Assembly: GCA_016206995.1 (NCBI GenBank)
Contig: JACQQN010000128.1
Coordinates: 1 to 13,960 of the forward strand
Source of the DNA: Candidatus Omnitrophota bacterium
GTDB lineage: Bacteria; Omnitrophota; Omnitrophia; Omnitrophales; Abzuiibacteriaceae
Reading direction: 5' to 3'
Length of the DNA: 13,960 nucleotides
Below, piece after piece: positions 1-7,633 of the stretch (positions within the stretch are counted from its first letter, which is position 1; each line of letters begins with the position of its first letter). Below the pieces are notes generated by a model that was given only the letters and a program-made list of their open reading frames with translations, made no database searches and was not told the origin of the DNA. The translations under genes were made by a program, and so were the position numbers.

Positions 1-534
1 GCGGTTGGTTTTTCGAAAGAATCTGGAATCCCGATCGCTCATGGATTTACGAGGAATCACTACATTGGCCGGACGTTTATCAACCCGACGCAGGAGTCCC
101 GCACGTTCAAAGTAAAAATTAAGTTGAACCCCATCCGGGAAATTGTAAATGGAAAACGAATTGTGGTGGTAGATGATTCAATCGTTCGTGGCAACACGTC
201 GAAATCGCGCGTCACACTTCTCAGACGAGCTGGCGCAAAAGAAGTTCATCTCCGAATTAGCTGTCCGCCGCATGTGTCGCCGTGTTTTTACGGGATTGAT
301 TTCCCATCAAAAAAAGAATTAATTGCGGCAAATCAAACACTTGAAGAGATTAAGAAATTTCTCGATGTCGACAGTCTCGGTTATTTAAGTGAAAATGGTT
401 TGTTGAGCGCTGTTTCTTTTCCAAAAGAAAATTATTGCACGGCTTGTTTCACCGGTCGTTATCCAACCAAAATTCAAGATGAACTCGATAAATTCAAACT
501 GGAGCGAAAGTGGGCGGAAAAAAGCGTGAAGTAA
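1..534 (+). CDS. purF: Amidophosphoribosyltransferase PurF, C-terminal part (5' end outside window)
   Basis: Transfers ammonia from glutamine to PRPP, giving 5-phosphoribosylamine, the first committed step of purine synthesis in the cytosol. The reading frame is open from base 1, so about 177 C-terminal residues are visible; the N-terminal glutaminase domain lies upstream. The PRPP-binding loop VVVDDSIVRGNT (codons at about 160-195) is intact, and GRTFI precedes it. A Cys in the SPCFYGID context (codon 283-285) and the YCTAC pair (436-447) match three of the four 4Fe-4S ligands of the Bacillus subtilis enzyme; the fourth would lie upstream. This points to the Fe-S type rather than the E. coli type, which lacks the cluster. 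The gene ends 25 bases inside purM, so the two are probably translationally coupled. Identity is secure. Confidence 0.95.
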   Translation, partial: AVGFSKESGIPIAHGFTRNHYIGRTFINPTQESRTFKVKIKLNPIREIVNGKRIVVVDDSIVRGNTSKSRVTLLRRAGAKEVHLRISCPPHVSPCFYGIDFPSKKELIAANQTLEEIKKFLDVDSLGYLSENGLLSAVSFPKENYCTACFTGRYPTKIQDELDKFKLERKWAEKSVK

Positions 535-1520
535 CGTACCAAAAAGCGGGCGTCAATGTTGACAAGGGTAATGAATTTGTCAGACGGATCAAGCCGCTCG
601 CCAAATCAACGAACGTTCCCGGGTTGGTGAGTGGGATTGGCGGATTTTCAGCGCTTTTTGACATCGGGGTACTTCATTACAAGCAGCCGCTGATTGTTTC
701 GACAACAGATGGTGTCGGAACCAAGCTCGAGCTTGCACAACTGACAGGTATTCATGATACCGTTGGAATCGATCTTGTGGCCATGTGTGTTAACGACTTG
801 GTGACCTGTGGCGCAAAACCGCTTTTTTTCCTCGACTATTTTGCAACGGGAAAATTAGAGCTTAAAGAGTCAGAAGCAATTATCCGCGGAATTGTTAAAG
901 GTTGTTGTGAAGCAGGCTGTACGCTGACTGGTGGTGAAACAGCCGAGATGCCTGGTTTTTATGAAGCGAAGCAATATGACTTAGCGGGTTTTGCAATTGG
1001 TGCTGTTGAAAAGTCAAAAGTGATTGATGGAAAATCTGTGAAAAAAGGGGACTCGGTTTTAGGGCTCGCTTCCTCTGGATTCCACAGCAACGGTTTTTCA
1101 CTCGTTCGGAAATTATATTCAAAATCTGAATTGAGCGGCGGGATCGGTAAAAAGTTTCTCACACCAACCCGCATTTATGTGAAGCCTATTTTGTCACTCA
1201 TTAAGAAAGTTCATGTGAAAGCACTGGCGCACATTACGGGTGGTGGGTTTTATGACAATATTCCACGCGTTTTACCAAAGGGGCTTGGCGTATTAATTGA
1301 TATGCGCAGTTGGGAGATCCCACCACTTTTTTGGCAGGTCATGGAACGAGGAAGCGTGAGTCTTAATGAAATGTTCCGCACATTTAATATGGGAATTGGC
1401 ATGGTTGCTGTAGTGTCATCTCGAGATGTTTCGCAAGCAAAAAAGATTCTGAAAAGTTTTTCAATCAACGCGTTTGAAATTGGACAGATTGTGCCTCGCG
1501 AAGGAGTCGTCGTGTCATGA
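510..1520 (+). CDS. purM: Phosphoribosylformylglycinamidine cyclo-ligase (AIR synthetase) PurM
   Basis: ATP-dependent ring closure of FGAM to aminoimidazole ribotide, purine step 5. The 336 residues are close to the usual 340-350. Conserved blocks run in family order: STTDGVGTKLELAQ (64-77), the DLVAMCVNDLVTCGAKPLFFLDY region (88-110), LTGGETAEMPGFY (139-151), GLASSGFHSNGFSL (185-198) and HITGGGFYDNIPR (241-253). The start is a GTG at 510, with GGAG at 501-504 five bases upstream, and overlaps purF by 25 bases. The family usually begins near the VTYQKAGV segment (residues 8-15), so this start adds about seven residues, but there is no in-frame start codon nearer to it. The stop overlaps the purD start by four bases (ATGA). 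Identity is secure; the start is slightly less so. Confidence 0.96.
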   Translation: MGGKKREVTYQKAGVNVDKGNEFVRRIKPLAKSTNVPGLVSGIGGFSALFDIGVLHYKQPLIVSTTDGVGTKLELAQLTGIHDTVGIDLVAMCVNDLVTCGAKPLFFLDYFATGKLELKESEAIIRGIVKGCCEAGCTLTGGETAEMPGFYEAKQYDLAGFAIGAVEKSKVIDGKSVKKGDSVLGLASSGFHSNGFSLVRKLYSKSELSGGIGKKFLTPTRIYVKPILSLIKKVHVKALAHITGGGFYDNIPRVLPKGLGVLIDMRSWEIPPLFWQVMERGSVSLNEMFRTFNMGIGMVAVVSSRDVSQAKKILKSFSINAFEIGQIVPREGVVVS

Positions 1521-2821
1521 AAGTTCTTTTGATTGGAAGCGGTGGCCGTGAACATGTACTTGCATGGAAAATCGCTCAAAGCTCCGAGTGTGAGAAGCTT
1601 TATGTGGCTCCTGGAAATGCCGGAATTGCAAAGCTTGGTGAGTGCCTTTCAATTAAAGCGGAGGATATCGAAGAACTTCTCAAGTTTGTGAAGGAAAACA
1701 AAATTGACTTAACTGTGGTTGGCCCAGAACTTCCATTAGTGAATGGGTTGGTGAACCAATTTGAGTCGGAAGGGCTTCTTGTATTTGGTCCTACCAAAGA
1801 AGCTGCGCAGCTTGAAGGGAGCAAAATTTTTTCAAAGGAATTAATGCTAGAAAGTAAGGTGCCCACCGCGAGTTCTCAAGTTTTCAGCAATGTGAATGAT
1901 GCAAAGCGTTACATCATTGAACAAGAGCCACCGATTGTTATCAAAGCAGATGGGCTTGCGGCAGGAAAGGGAGTTGTTATTGCGCATTCTTGTGAAGAAG
2001 GCATTGAAGCGGTTAACCGAATGATTGCAAAGCGAGTTTTTGGAGATGCGGGGAGCCGTGTTCTTATAGAAGAATGTTTAACAGGGGCCGAACTTTCAGT
2101 GCTGGTACTGACGGATGGCGAGACAGTAATTCCACTCGCAAGCTCTCAGGATCATAAACGTGCTTTCGACCAAGATGAAGGACCGAATACTGGCGGAATG
2201 GGGGCTTATTCACCATGTTCTTTGGTCGATGATGCAAAGCTCGAAGAAATTGTCCGCTTGACCGCCCAACCCATCATTCAAACCTTAAAGAAAAAAGGAA
2301 TTATTTATCGTGGCGTTTTGTATGTTGGCATCATGATGACTCAAAAGGGCCCTTACGTTCTCGAGTACAACGTTCGGTTTGGAGACCCAGAAGCTCAAGC
2401 AGTTCTTCCGCGTCTCAAGACAGATCTTTTATCAATCCTTTTACAAATCGCGAAAGGAAAGCTTGAAACAAAAACATTGGAGTGGGATTCGCGCGCATGC
2501 ATTACAGTAGTGATCGCCTCACAAGGATACCCGGGATCTTATACGACTGGTTTTCCAATTCTCGGCTTGGAAGAAGTTGCTTCTATGGGAGGCGTGATTC
2601 CATTTCATGCTGGCACCAAATTGAATGAGGAAGGTAAAACGGTGACGGCGGGCGGGCGAGTTCTGAGCATTTCAGCACTTGGTGCTACTTTACGCGATGC
2701 ATATGAAATGGCTTATTGTGCCGTTAAAAGAATTTCATTTAAGAATGCTTTTTACCGCACGGATATCGGCCGGCAAGCACTTGCAACGAATTTTTCTATA
2801 AAGAATAGCAGGCATTCATAG
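1517..2821 (+). CDS. purD: Phosphoribosylamine–glycine ligase (GAR synthetase) PurD
   Basis: Joins phosphoribosylamine and glycine with ATP to give GAR, purine step 2. The protein has 434 residues, normal for the family. The N-terminal Rossmann-like part shows LLIGSGGREHVLAWKIA (4-20) and VVGPELPLVNGL (67-78). The ATP-grasp part shows the P-loop-like IKADGLAAGKGVVIA (142-156), SSQDHKRAFDQDEGPNTGGM (209-228) and the metal-binding EYNVRFGDPEAQ (283-294). The start ATG overlaps the purM stop in an ATGA arrangement, and AAGGAG at 1501-1506 lies ten bases upstream, rather far but usable. No purN lies between purM and purD, unlike many purine operons. purE follows nine bases later. Confidence 0.97.
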   Translation: MKVLLIGSGGREHVLAWKIAQSSECEKLYVAPGNAGIAKLGECLSIKAEDIEELLKFVKENKIDLTVVGPELPLVNGLVNQFESEGLLVFGPTKEAAQLEGSKIFSKELMLESKVPTASSQVFSNVNDAKRYIIEQEPPIVIKADGLAAGKGVVIAHSCEEGIEAVNRMIAKRVFGDAGSRVLIEECLTGAELSVLVLTDGETVIPLASSQDHKRAFDQDEGPNTGGMGAYSPCSLVDDAKLEEIVRLTAQPIIQTLKKKGIIYRGVLYVGIMMTQKGPYVLEYNVRFGDPEAQAVLPRLKTDLLSILLQIAKGKLETKTLEWDSRACITVVIASQGYPGSYTTGFPILGLEEVASMGGVIPFHAGTKLNEEGKTVTAGGRVLSISALGATLRDAYEMAYCAVKRISFKNAFYRTDIGRQALATNFSIKNSRHS

Positions 2822-2830
2822 GAGAGTGTT

Positions 2831-3349
2831 ATGGAAGCAACTGTTTCAATTTTAATGGGTAGCGATTCGGATTTGGAAGTGATGCAGGAAGCTGCAAAAA
2901 TTCTTGATTTCTTTCAGGTCGCTTATGACATGAAAGTTTTATCGGCACACCGGACTCCGGAACTTGTTTCCGAACATGTCAAGAACGCCCCAAAAAATGG
3001 TACCAAAATTTTTATCGCGGGAGCAGGTGGAGCAGCACACTTAGCCGGTACGATAGCTGCGAACACCACGCTTCCAGTAATTGGAATTCCAATCCAAACT
3101 CAATTATCGGGAGGTCTTGACTCTCTTCTTTCAACGGTTCAAATGCCAAGTGGAATTCCGGTGGCAACGGTTGCCGTTGGGAAAAGTGGTGCGCAGAATG
3201 CCGGAATTCTTGCTGTTCAAATTCTTGCGTTGAATGATTCTTCACTAACCAAGAAACTGAAGGCGCATAAAGAATCCTTAGTGAAAAGCGTTCAGGATAA
3301 AAACGAAAAACTGAAAAATCAATTGCGGAATCAATCTGGCAACCAATAA
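2831..3349 (+). CDS. purE: N5-carboxyaminoimidazole ribonucleotide mutase PurE (class I)
   Basis: Moves the carboxyl of N5-CAIR to carbon 4, giving CAIR, purine step 6. The 172 residues include the phosphate-binding start ILMGSDSDLEVMQ (7-19), the class I active-site loop SAHRTPEL with His40, GAGGAAHLAGTIAANTTLPV (64-83) and the GLDSLLSTVQMPSGIPVATV run (95-114). SAHRTP is the class I signature; class II enzymes, which use AIR and CO2 directly, typically differ here. The cell should therefore also need PurK, which is not next door. The last 35 residues are a lysine- and glutamine-rich tail. AGGAG at 2820-2824 overlaps the purD stop and gives a good ribosome-binding site. This is the last purine gene of the block. 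Confidence 0.96.
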   Translation: MEATVSILMGSDSDLEVMQEAAKILDFFQVAYDMKVLSAHRTPELVSEHVKNAPKNGTKIFIAGAGGAAHLAGTIAANTTLPVIGIPIQTQLSGGLDSLLSTVQMPSGIPVATVAVGKSGAQNAGILAVQILALNDSSLTKKLKAHKESLVKSVQDKNEKLKNQLRNQSGNQ

Positions 3350-3356
3350 AGCTGTT

Positions 3357-4412
3357 GTGAAAACAACCATTATTAAATTAAATCCGGCAAGACCGGACAT
3401 CGATTTAATTCGCCAAGCAGCTTCACTTGCCGCCGAAGGAAAAGTGATCGCGTTCCCAACCGAGACGGTTTACGGGATTGGTGCTTGCGCAAGCAAAGCG
3501 GACGCGATCCAGCGAATTTATGCATTGAAAAAGCGAAAAGCTGATAAACCACTTGCATATCACATTGCTGACCTGAGCTCCATTGAACGGTTGGGAGTGC
3601 GCACCTCAAAAGTTTTTCGTTTCTTTAAAAAACAATTTTGGCCTGGGCCTGTTACTTTTTTACTTTGGAATGAAAAAGAAGAAAAAATTGGTATCCGCTA
3701 CCCCAAACATGAAGTTGCAAAGCGTTTGATCAGTCAGAGCGGAGAGGCCTGGCTCGCAACCAGCGCAAATTTGAGCGGCACGCCATCGCCCAGAACCGCT
3801 GAAGAAGTTTTGGATTCGTTTTCAGATCAAATCGATGTGGTGGTCGACGCGGGTCCCTGTTCTTATGCGGAAGATTCTACGATTGTTGATTTAACAGTCA
3901 CGCCTCCTGTTCTGGTGCGGCGTGGTGCGCTTTCATCTCAAGTTGAAAGTGCAATTGCAGATGTCACTCGGGGACAATATCCGAGGAAGAAGATCCTATT
4001 TGTCTGTACTGGGAATACTTGCCGCTCTCCGATGGCGGAGGCATGGCTTCGGGCAGAGATTGAGAAAAAAGGTCTCGGAAAACAATTTGAAGTTAGTTCT
4101 TGCGGGATTATGGCGCGGGACGGAAGTTTCGTTTCTTCCGAAGTTGATTTTGTTTTGCGAAACGATGAAGTCGCGTTGGGTAATTTTAAAACACACGCTT
4201 GCCGACGCGAAGAAGTTCTCGAATCGGATCTCATTTTTGTGATGACAGAGGAACATTTTCAATTTATTGATTCGCTTTGTCCTGAAGCATCATCTAAAAT
4301 GGTGGTGCTCAATATAGACGATCCTGTCGGCCTTAACATTCAAGCTTATGAAAAAAGTTATCAAGCCATTAAACGTAAAGTGTTAGAACATTGGGCGAAA
4401 GTAATTCAATGA
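3357..4412 (+). CDS. Fusion of threonylcarbamoyl-AMP synthase (TsaC/YrdC) and a low-molecular-weight protein phosphatase of arginine-phosphatase type
   Basis: One uninterrupted 351-residue frame holds two enzymes. Residues 1-200 are a TsaC/YrdC domain, which makes threonylcarbamoyl-AMP from threonine, bicarbonate and ATP for tRNA t6A37. Visible motifs are IAFPTETVYGIGA (31-43), LKKRKADKPLAYHI (57-70), WPGPVTFLL (95-103), TSANLSG (135-141) and EDSTIVDL (172-179). The Sua5 C-terminal domain is absent. Residues 212-351 are a low-molecular-weight phosphatase with the CX5R loop CTGNTCR (nucleophile Cys217, Arg223) and general acid Asp322 in DDPVG. Thr221 occupies the position that in YwlE selects phosphoarginine, where tyrosine phosphatases have Ile. 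Bacillus keeps these as neighbouring genes near rpiB and glyA. The start is GTG without a clear ribosome-binding site. Domain identity is secure; arginine specificity is inferred. Confidence 0.93.
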   Translation: MKTTIIKLNPARPDIDLIRQAASLAAEGKVIAFPTETVYGIGACASKADAIQRIYALKKRKADKPLAYHIADLSSIERLGVRTSKVFRFFKKQFWPGPVTFLLWNEKEEKIGIRYPKHEVAKRLISQSGEAWLATSANLSGTPSPRTAEEVLDSFSDQIDVVVDAGPCSYAEDSTIVDLTVTPPVLVRRGALSSQVESAIADVTRGQYPRKKILFVCTGNTCRSPMAEAWLRAEIEKKGLGKQFEVSSCGIMARDGSFVSSEVDFVLRNDEVALGNFKTHACRREEVLESDLIFVMTEEHFQFIDSLCPEASSKMVVLNIDDPVGLNIQAYEKSYQAIKRKVLEHWAKVIQ

Positions 4413-4864
4413 AACCAAAACGAATTGCCATTGGGTGTGACCACCGAGGTTTTCCTCTTAAAAAGCAGTTGGTTGAATGGCTTCAAAAAGCAGGTTACGA
4501 AGTCAAAGATTTTGGAACTGACTCTGAAGCGTCCTGCGATTACCCGGACTTTGGGATTCGCGCTGCTTTGGCCGTCAAACAAGGTGAGTGCGATCAAGGT
4601 ATTGTCATTTGTCACACCGGAACCGGCATGTCCATTTCAGCTAATAAAGTGAAAGGGGTTCGGGCGGCTTTGTGTGCAAGTCCAGAAGCGGCCGAGCTTG
4701 CGCGGCAGCATAACAATGCTAATGTACTTGCTTTGGGAGCGGGTTTTATCAAATTTGATCTTGCAAAAAAGATTTGTCTTAAGTGGCTTGAAACTGAGTT
4801 CGAAGGTGGCCGGCACGCACGGCGAATTCAGAAAATAGCAGATTACGAACAAAAAACTGATTAG
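4409..4864 (+). CDS. rpiB: Ribose-5-phosphate isomerase B
   Basis: Interconverts ribulose 5-phosphate and ribose 5-phosphate, supplying ribose for PRPP and hence for purine and other nucleotide synthesis. The 151 residues match the usual 145-150. Family landmarks are IGCDHRGF (8-15), with His12; Cys68 in VICHTGTGMSISANK, corresponding to the catalytic Cys66 of E. coli RpiB; and RQHNNANVLALG (99-110), with His101. Residue 69 is His where E. coli has Gly; this site varies in the family. The frame could begin at a TTG at 4391, but the ATG at 4409 overlaps the preceding stop as ATGA and gives the canonical N-terminus, so I chose it. The ribosome-binding site is weak, in keeping with coupling to the upstream fusion gene. 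Confidence 0.95.
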   Translation: MKPKRIAIGCDHRGFPLKKQLVEWLQKAGYEVKDFGTDSEASCDYPDFGIRAALAVKQGECDQGIVICHTGTGMSISANKVKGVRAALCASPEAAELARQHNNANVLALGAGFIKFDLAKKICLKWLETEFEGGRHARRIQKIADYEQKTD

Positions 4865-4877
4865 AAAAGGAAAGCTG

Positions 4878-6146
4878 ATGATGAAAACTAACGATCATGC
4901 CTTGAAAGCACTGCGCGAAACTGATCCCGAAATTTTTGAGGCAATCAGGCAGGAATGGAAGCGTCAAAACGATAACTTAGAAATGATTGCAAGTGAAAAC
5001 TTTGTTTCGCTGGCTGTGCTTGAAGCTCAAGGTTCCGTGCTGACCAATAAATATGCGGAAGGATATCCGGGCAAGCGTTGGTACGGAGGCTGCGAGTACG
5101 TGGACATTTGCGAGCGGCTTGCGATTGATCGTGCAAAAGAGCTTTTTGGTGCAGAACACGTGAACGTGCAACCACACTCGGGAACGACCGCAAATATCGC
5201 GGTTTTCGTCGCACTTCTTTCGATGGGGGATAAGATTCTTGCTATGAATTTATCGCATGGCGGGCATTTATCGCACGGTCACAAGATGAACTTTTCGGGA
5301 AAATATTATGAAATCATTCCGTACGGTGTAAGCCAAACCACGGAACAAATTGATTACGACGAGCTTGAAAAATTGGCGGTGGCCCACAAACCACGCCTGA
5401 TTTTAATGGGGGCATCCGCATACCCCCGCATCATTGATTTTAAACGCGGCCGGGATATTGCCGATAAAATTGGAGCGCTTCTTATGGTCGATATGGCGCA
5501 TTTTGCAGGGCTCGTTGCCGCCGGAGTTCATCCCAGCCCAATTCCTTATGCTGACGTTGTAACAACAACGACGCACAAGACATTACGGGGACCGCGCGCT
5601 GGAATGATCTTATGTCGTGAAAAGTATGCAAAAGCCATTGATAGCACGGTTTTCCCAGGTGTTCAAGGCGGTCCGTTAATGCATGTGATAGCAGGAAAAG
5701 CAGTAGCGCTGAAAGAAGCGCTTAGCCCTGAATTTAAAACTTATCAGAAGCAAATTGTTGTGAATGCCAAGAAATTGGCAGCTGAATTGATTCGGCATGG
5801 GTTTCGTATTGTTTCGGGTGGGACAGACAACCATTTAATGTTAGTGGATGTAAAGAAAAAAGGATTTACAGGAAAAGAAGTCCAACATTTGCTTGATCGC
5901 GTCCGGATTACGGTCAATAAGAATATGATTCCATTTGACCAAGAATCTGCATTCAATACTTCCGGAATTCGGTTGGGAACACCTGCGATAACGACGCGGG
6001 GTATGGGGGAAGCTGAAATGGCGGAAATCGCAACGCTCATCCATCAAACTCTGAACGCGCCTCAAGATGAGAATAATTTGGAAGAAGTGAAGAGCCGCGT
6101 AGATTCTCTTACCAAACGGTTCCCGCTTTATCCCGGACTTTTTTAG
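4878..6146 (+). CDS. glyA: Serine hydroxymethyltransferase
   Basis: PLP enzyme converting serine and tetrahydrofolate to glycine and methylene-THF. It provides glycine for PurD and one-carbon units for purines and thymidylate. The 422 residues are a normal length. Visible motifs are the EMIASENFVS block near residue 35, GKRWYGGCEYVD (65-76), NVQPHSGTTANIAVF (about 96-110), SHGGHLSHGHK (about 126-136), the VDMAHFAGLVAAG stretch, and TTTTHKTLRGPR with the PLP lysine at Lys234. Two adjacent ATG codons (4878 and 4881) are both possible starts; AAAAGGA upstream (4866 on) serves either. It lies 13 bases after rpiB, an order also found in Firmicutes, and nrdR follows 15 bases later. Confidence 0.97.
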   Translation: MMKTNDHALKALRETDPEIFEAIRQEWKRQNDNLEMIASENFVSLAVLEAQGSVLTNKYAEGYPGKRWYGGCEYVDICERLAIDRAKELFGAEHVNVQPHSGTTANIAVFVALLSMGDKILAMNLSHGGHLSHGHKMNFSGKYYEIIPYGVSQTTEQIDYDELEKLAVAHKPRLILMGASAYPRIIDFKRGRDIADKIGALLMVDMAHFAGLVAAGVHPSPIPYADVVTTTTHKTLRGPRAGMILCREKYAKAIDSTVFPGVQGGPLMHVIAGKAVALKEALSPEFKTYQKQIVVNAKKLAAELIRHGFRIVSGGTDNHLMLVDVKKKGFTGKEVQHLLDRVRITVNKNMIPFDQESAFNTSGIRLGTPAITTRGMGEAEMAEIATLIHQTLNAPQDENNLEEVKSRVDSLTKRFPLYPGLF

Positions 6147-6161
6147 TAAGTTAGGAGAAAA

Positions 6162-6617
6162 ATGTTTTGTCCTTATTGCAAACATGACGATGATAAAGTA
6201 ATTGATTCTCGCTCTTCAAATGAAGGGACGGTGATTCGCAGGCGGCGGGAATGCACCAAGTGTTCACGGCGTTATACAACGTACGAGCGCGTGGAAGAGG
6301 TTCCTCTTTTTGTGATTAAAAAAGATCAGCGCAGAGAGCTCTACGATCGAAAGAAAGTGCTTGCGGGAATTCACCGAGCGTTTGAGAAGCGTCCCGTTCC
6401 GGCAGAGTTACAGGAGCAAATTGTGACCGAATTGGAAAAAATGCTTGAAGAAAAATTTGAAAAGGAAGTGCCTTCACCCATCATTGGTGAATTTGTGATG
6501 GATAAACTTGCAAAAATTGATCAGGTAGCTTATGTTCGATTTGCGTCCGTTTATCGACAGTTTAAAGATATTAATCAATTTATGAAGGAGCTCCAAACAC
6601 TCCTGAAGAAAAATTAA
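6162..6617 (+). CDS. nrdR: Transcriptional repressor NrdR
   Basis: Nucleotide-sensing repressor of ribonucleotide reductase genes. It binds NrdR boxes upstream of nrd operons. The 151 residues are the family standard. The N-terminal zinc ribbon has Cys3, Cys6, Cys31 and Cys34 (MFCPYC and CTKC), followed by the basic RRRRECTKCSRRYTTYERVE region. Residues from about 49 form the ATP-cone, beginning FVIKKDQRRELYDRKK, and the SVYRQFKDINQF ending is typical. TAGGAGA at 6151-6157 gives a good ribosome-binding site before the ATG. No nrd gene or recognisable NrdR box pair is in the window, so its targets lie elsewhere. It probably belongs to the transcript running from the tsaC fusion through glyA. 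Confidence 0.97.
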   Translation: MFCPYCKHDDDKVIDSRSSNEGTVIRRRRECTKCSRRYTTYERVEEVPLFVIKKDQRRELYDRKKVLAGIHRAFEKRPVPAELQEQIVTELEKMLEEKFEKEVPSPIIGEFVMDKLAKIDQVAYVRFASVYRQFKDINQFMKELQTLLKKN

Positions 6618-6651
6618 AGCTTTTTGGTTATTATTTTAGTGTGTTGACTTA

Positions 6652-6681
6652 TTGCTTTCCAAAAAAGGATTGTGTTATCAT
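6652..6681 (+). promoter_or_regulatory. Candidate extended -10 promoter for the coiled-coil gene
   Basis: TTGCTT (6652-6657), an 18-base spacer, then TGT followed by TATCAT (6676-6681). The TG one base before the -10 hexamer makes an extended -10 element, which can offset the weak -35. Transcription would start near 6688, leaving a leader of about 15 bases with GGAG at 6693-6696. A TTGACT at 6644-6649 is a better -35 hexamer, but it sits 26 bases from this -10. This is a sequence match only. Confidence 0.35.
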
Positions 6682-6702
6682 AACGGCCCATTGGAGATGA
6701 GC

Positions 6703-7632
6703 ATGAAATTTACAAAAATTGCAATCGTGTTGGTATTCCTATTAAGCGCTACCGCATTCACACTGACCGCTTTTCTTGCAACGATTCGTGAAAACGAAAA
6801 AGCAAAGCGGGTCGCTCTTGAAACAGTTCGTGTTCAACTTGAAGAAAAAATACAAATGCTTGATGATGAGAAACTTGATTTTAAGAAACAAGTAGATGCT
6901 TTGAATAAGGAACTTGAAGGAGCGACTGCATCCCTTAACGCGAACCGTTCGAGTTTTGAGCAACTTCGGAGCGAGCTTGAAGCAAAAAATAAAGTCATTG
7001 AGGAAAAGCAACATGACATTGATGAACTTGAGCGGGCCATTCAAATTTCACAGGAGCGAAATCAAGAACTCGAAGCGACTCTTGAAGCCATGGAAAGGTC
7101 ACTCATGGAAATGAGGCGGGGGGATGTCGAGATTGGGTCCGAACCTGAATCTGTCGAAGAAAATAAAGACGCGACATCTGAAAAGCCGCCAGAAACGCTT
7201 CCAGCGGAGTCGCCTGCGGATGCGAAAAGAGTGACACTCGCAACAATTTCGGATGAGCAAAAAGAACCCGTCTATAACCCTTCGGTAGAAAAAATAATGC
7301 AAACGGAGCCTGAGCCGCAAGGTGAAACCAGCTTGTCTGTTTCAAAGATTAGCGATACCTCTTCAGGGCGAACGTCAGTTCCTACCTCTGGAACATCTCT
7401 GCAAGCGGGACGCGTTCTGCTTGTTAACCGAAAGTTTAACTTTGTCGTCATTAATGTAGGGTCAAAACAGGGTTTGAAAGTCGGTGATATTTTTATGATT
7501 TCAAATGGTACGGAAAAAATTTCAAAAGTTGAGGTTGAAAAACTTTATGACGATTTTGCTGCCGCAAAAATAGTTGATCAATTTGGGGAAGCTTCACTTT
7601 TAAAAGAGGGAAACCTCGTTACCCGCGCTTAA
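6703..7632 (+). CDS. Membrane-anchored coiled-coil protein with a C-terminal MreC-like beta motif
   Basis: I do not recognise a named family. The 309 residues fall into four parts. First comes one hydrophobic segment (about 6-26), with the N-terminus probably cytoplasmic. Next is a long charged coiled coil (about 28-145), rich in Glu, Lys, Leu and Gln, with heptad-like spacing. Then follows a Pro/Glu/Ser/Thr-rich linker (about 147-232). Last is a compact, probably beta-rich domain (about 235-309) with FVVINVGSKQGLKVGDIFMI (247-266). That last motif resembles YVMINKGSSDGI in the MreC encoded downstream, and the anchor, coiled coil and beta-domain order is also MreC-like. A TTG at 6652 and an ATG at 6697 are in frame, but the ATG at 6703 has GGAG six bases upstream and was chosen. 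Likely an envelope or periplasmic structural protein; that function is inferred. Confidence 0.8.
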   Translation: MKFTKIAIVLVFLLSATAFTLTAFLATIRENEKAKRVALETVRVQLEEKIQMLDDEKLDFKKQVDALNKELEGATASLNANRSSFEQLRSELEAKNKVIEEKQHDIDELERAIQISQERNQELEATLEAMERSLMEMRRGDVEIGSEPESVEENKDATSEKPPETLPAESPADAKRVTLATISDEQKEPVYNPSVEKIMQTEPEPQGETSLSVSKISDTSSGRTSVPTSGTSLQAGRVLLVNRKFNFVVINVGSKQGLKVGDIFMISNGTEKISKVEVEKLYDDFAAAKIVDQFGEASLLKEGNLVTRA

Positions 7633-7633
7633 G

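Noticed and set aside
3922..4242. Second open frame of 106 codons on the + strand overlapping the fusion gene
   Set aside because: It lies wholly within the well-supported TsaC-phosphatase frame, has no family resemblance and looks like a shadow frame.
6612..6640. Possible terminator after nrdR (AAAGCTTTTT then T-rich stretch)
   Set aside because: The pairing is AT-only with no GC stem or defined loop, so it would not make a stable intrinsic terminator.
6644..6681. TTGACT at 6644-6649 as -35 for the TATCAT at 6676
   Set aside because: The spacer is 26 bases, well outside the 16-18 range, and no -10-like hexamer lies 17 bases downstream.
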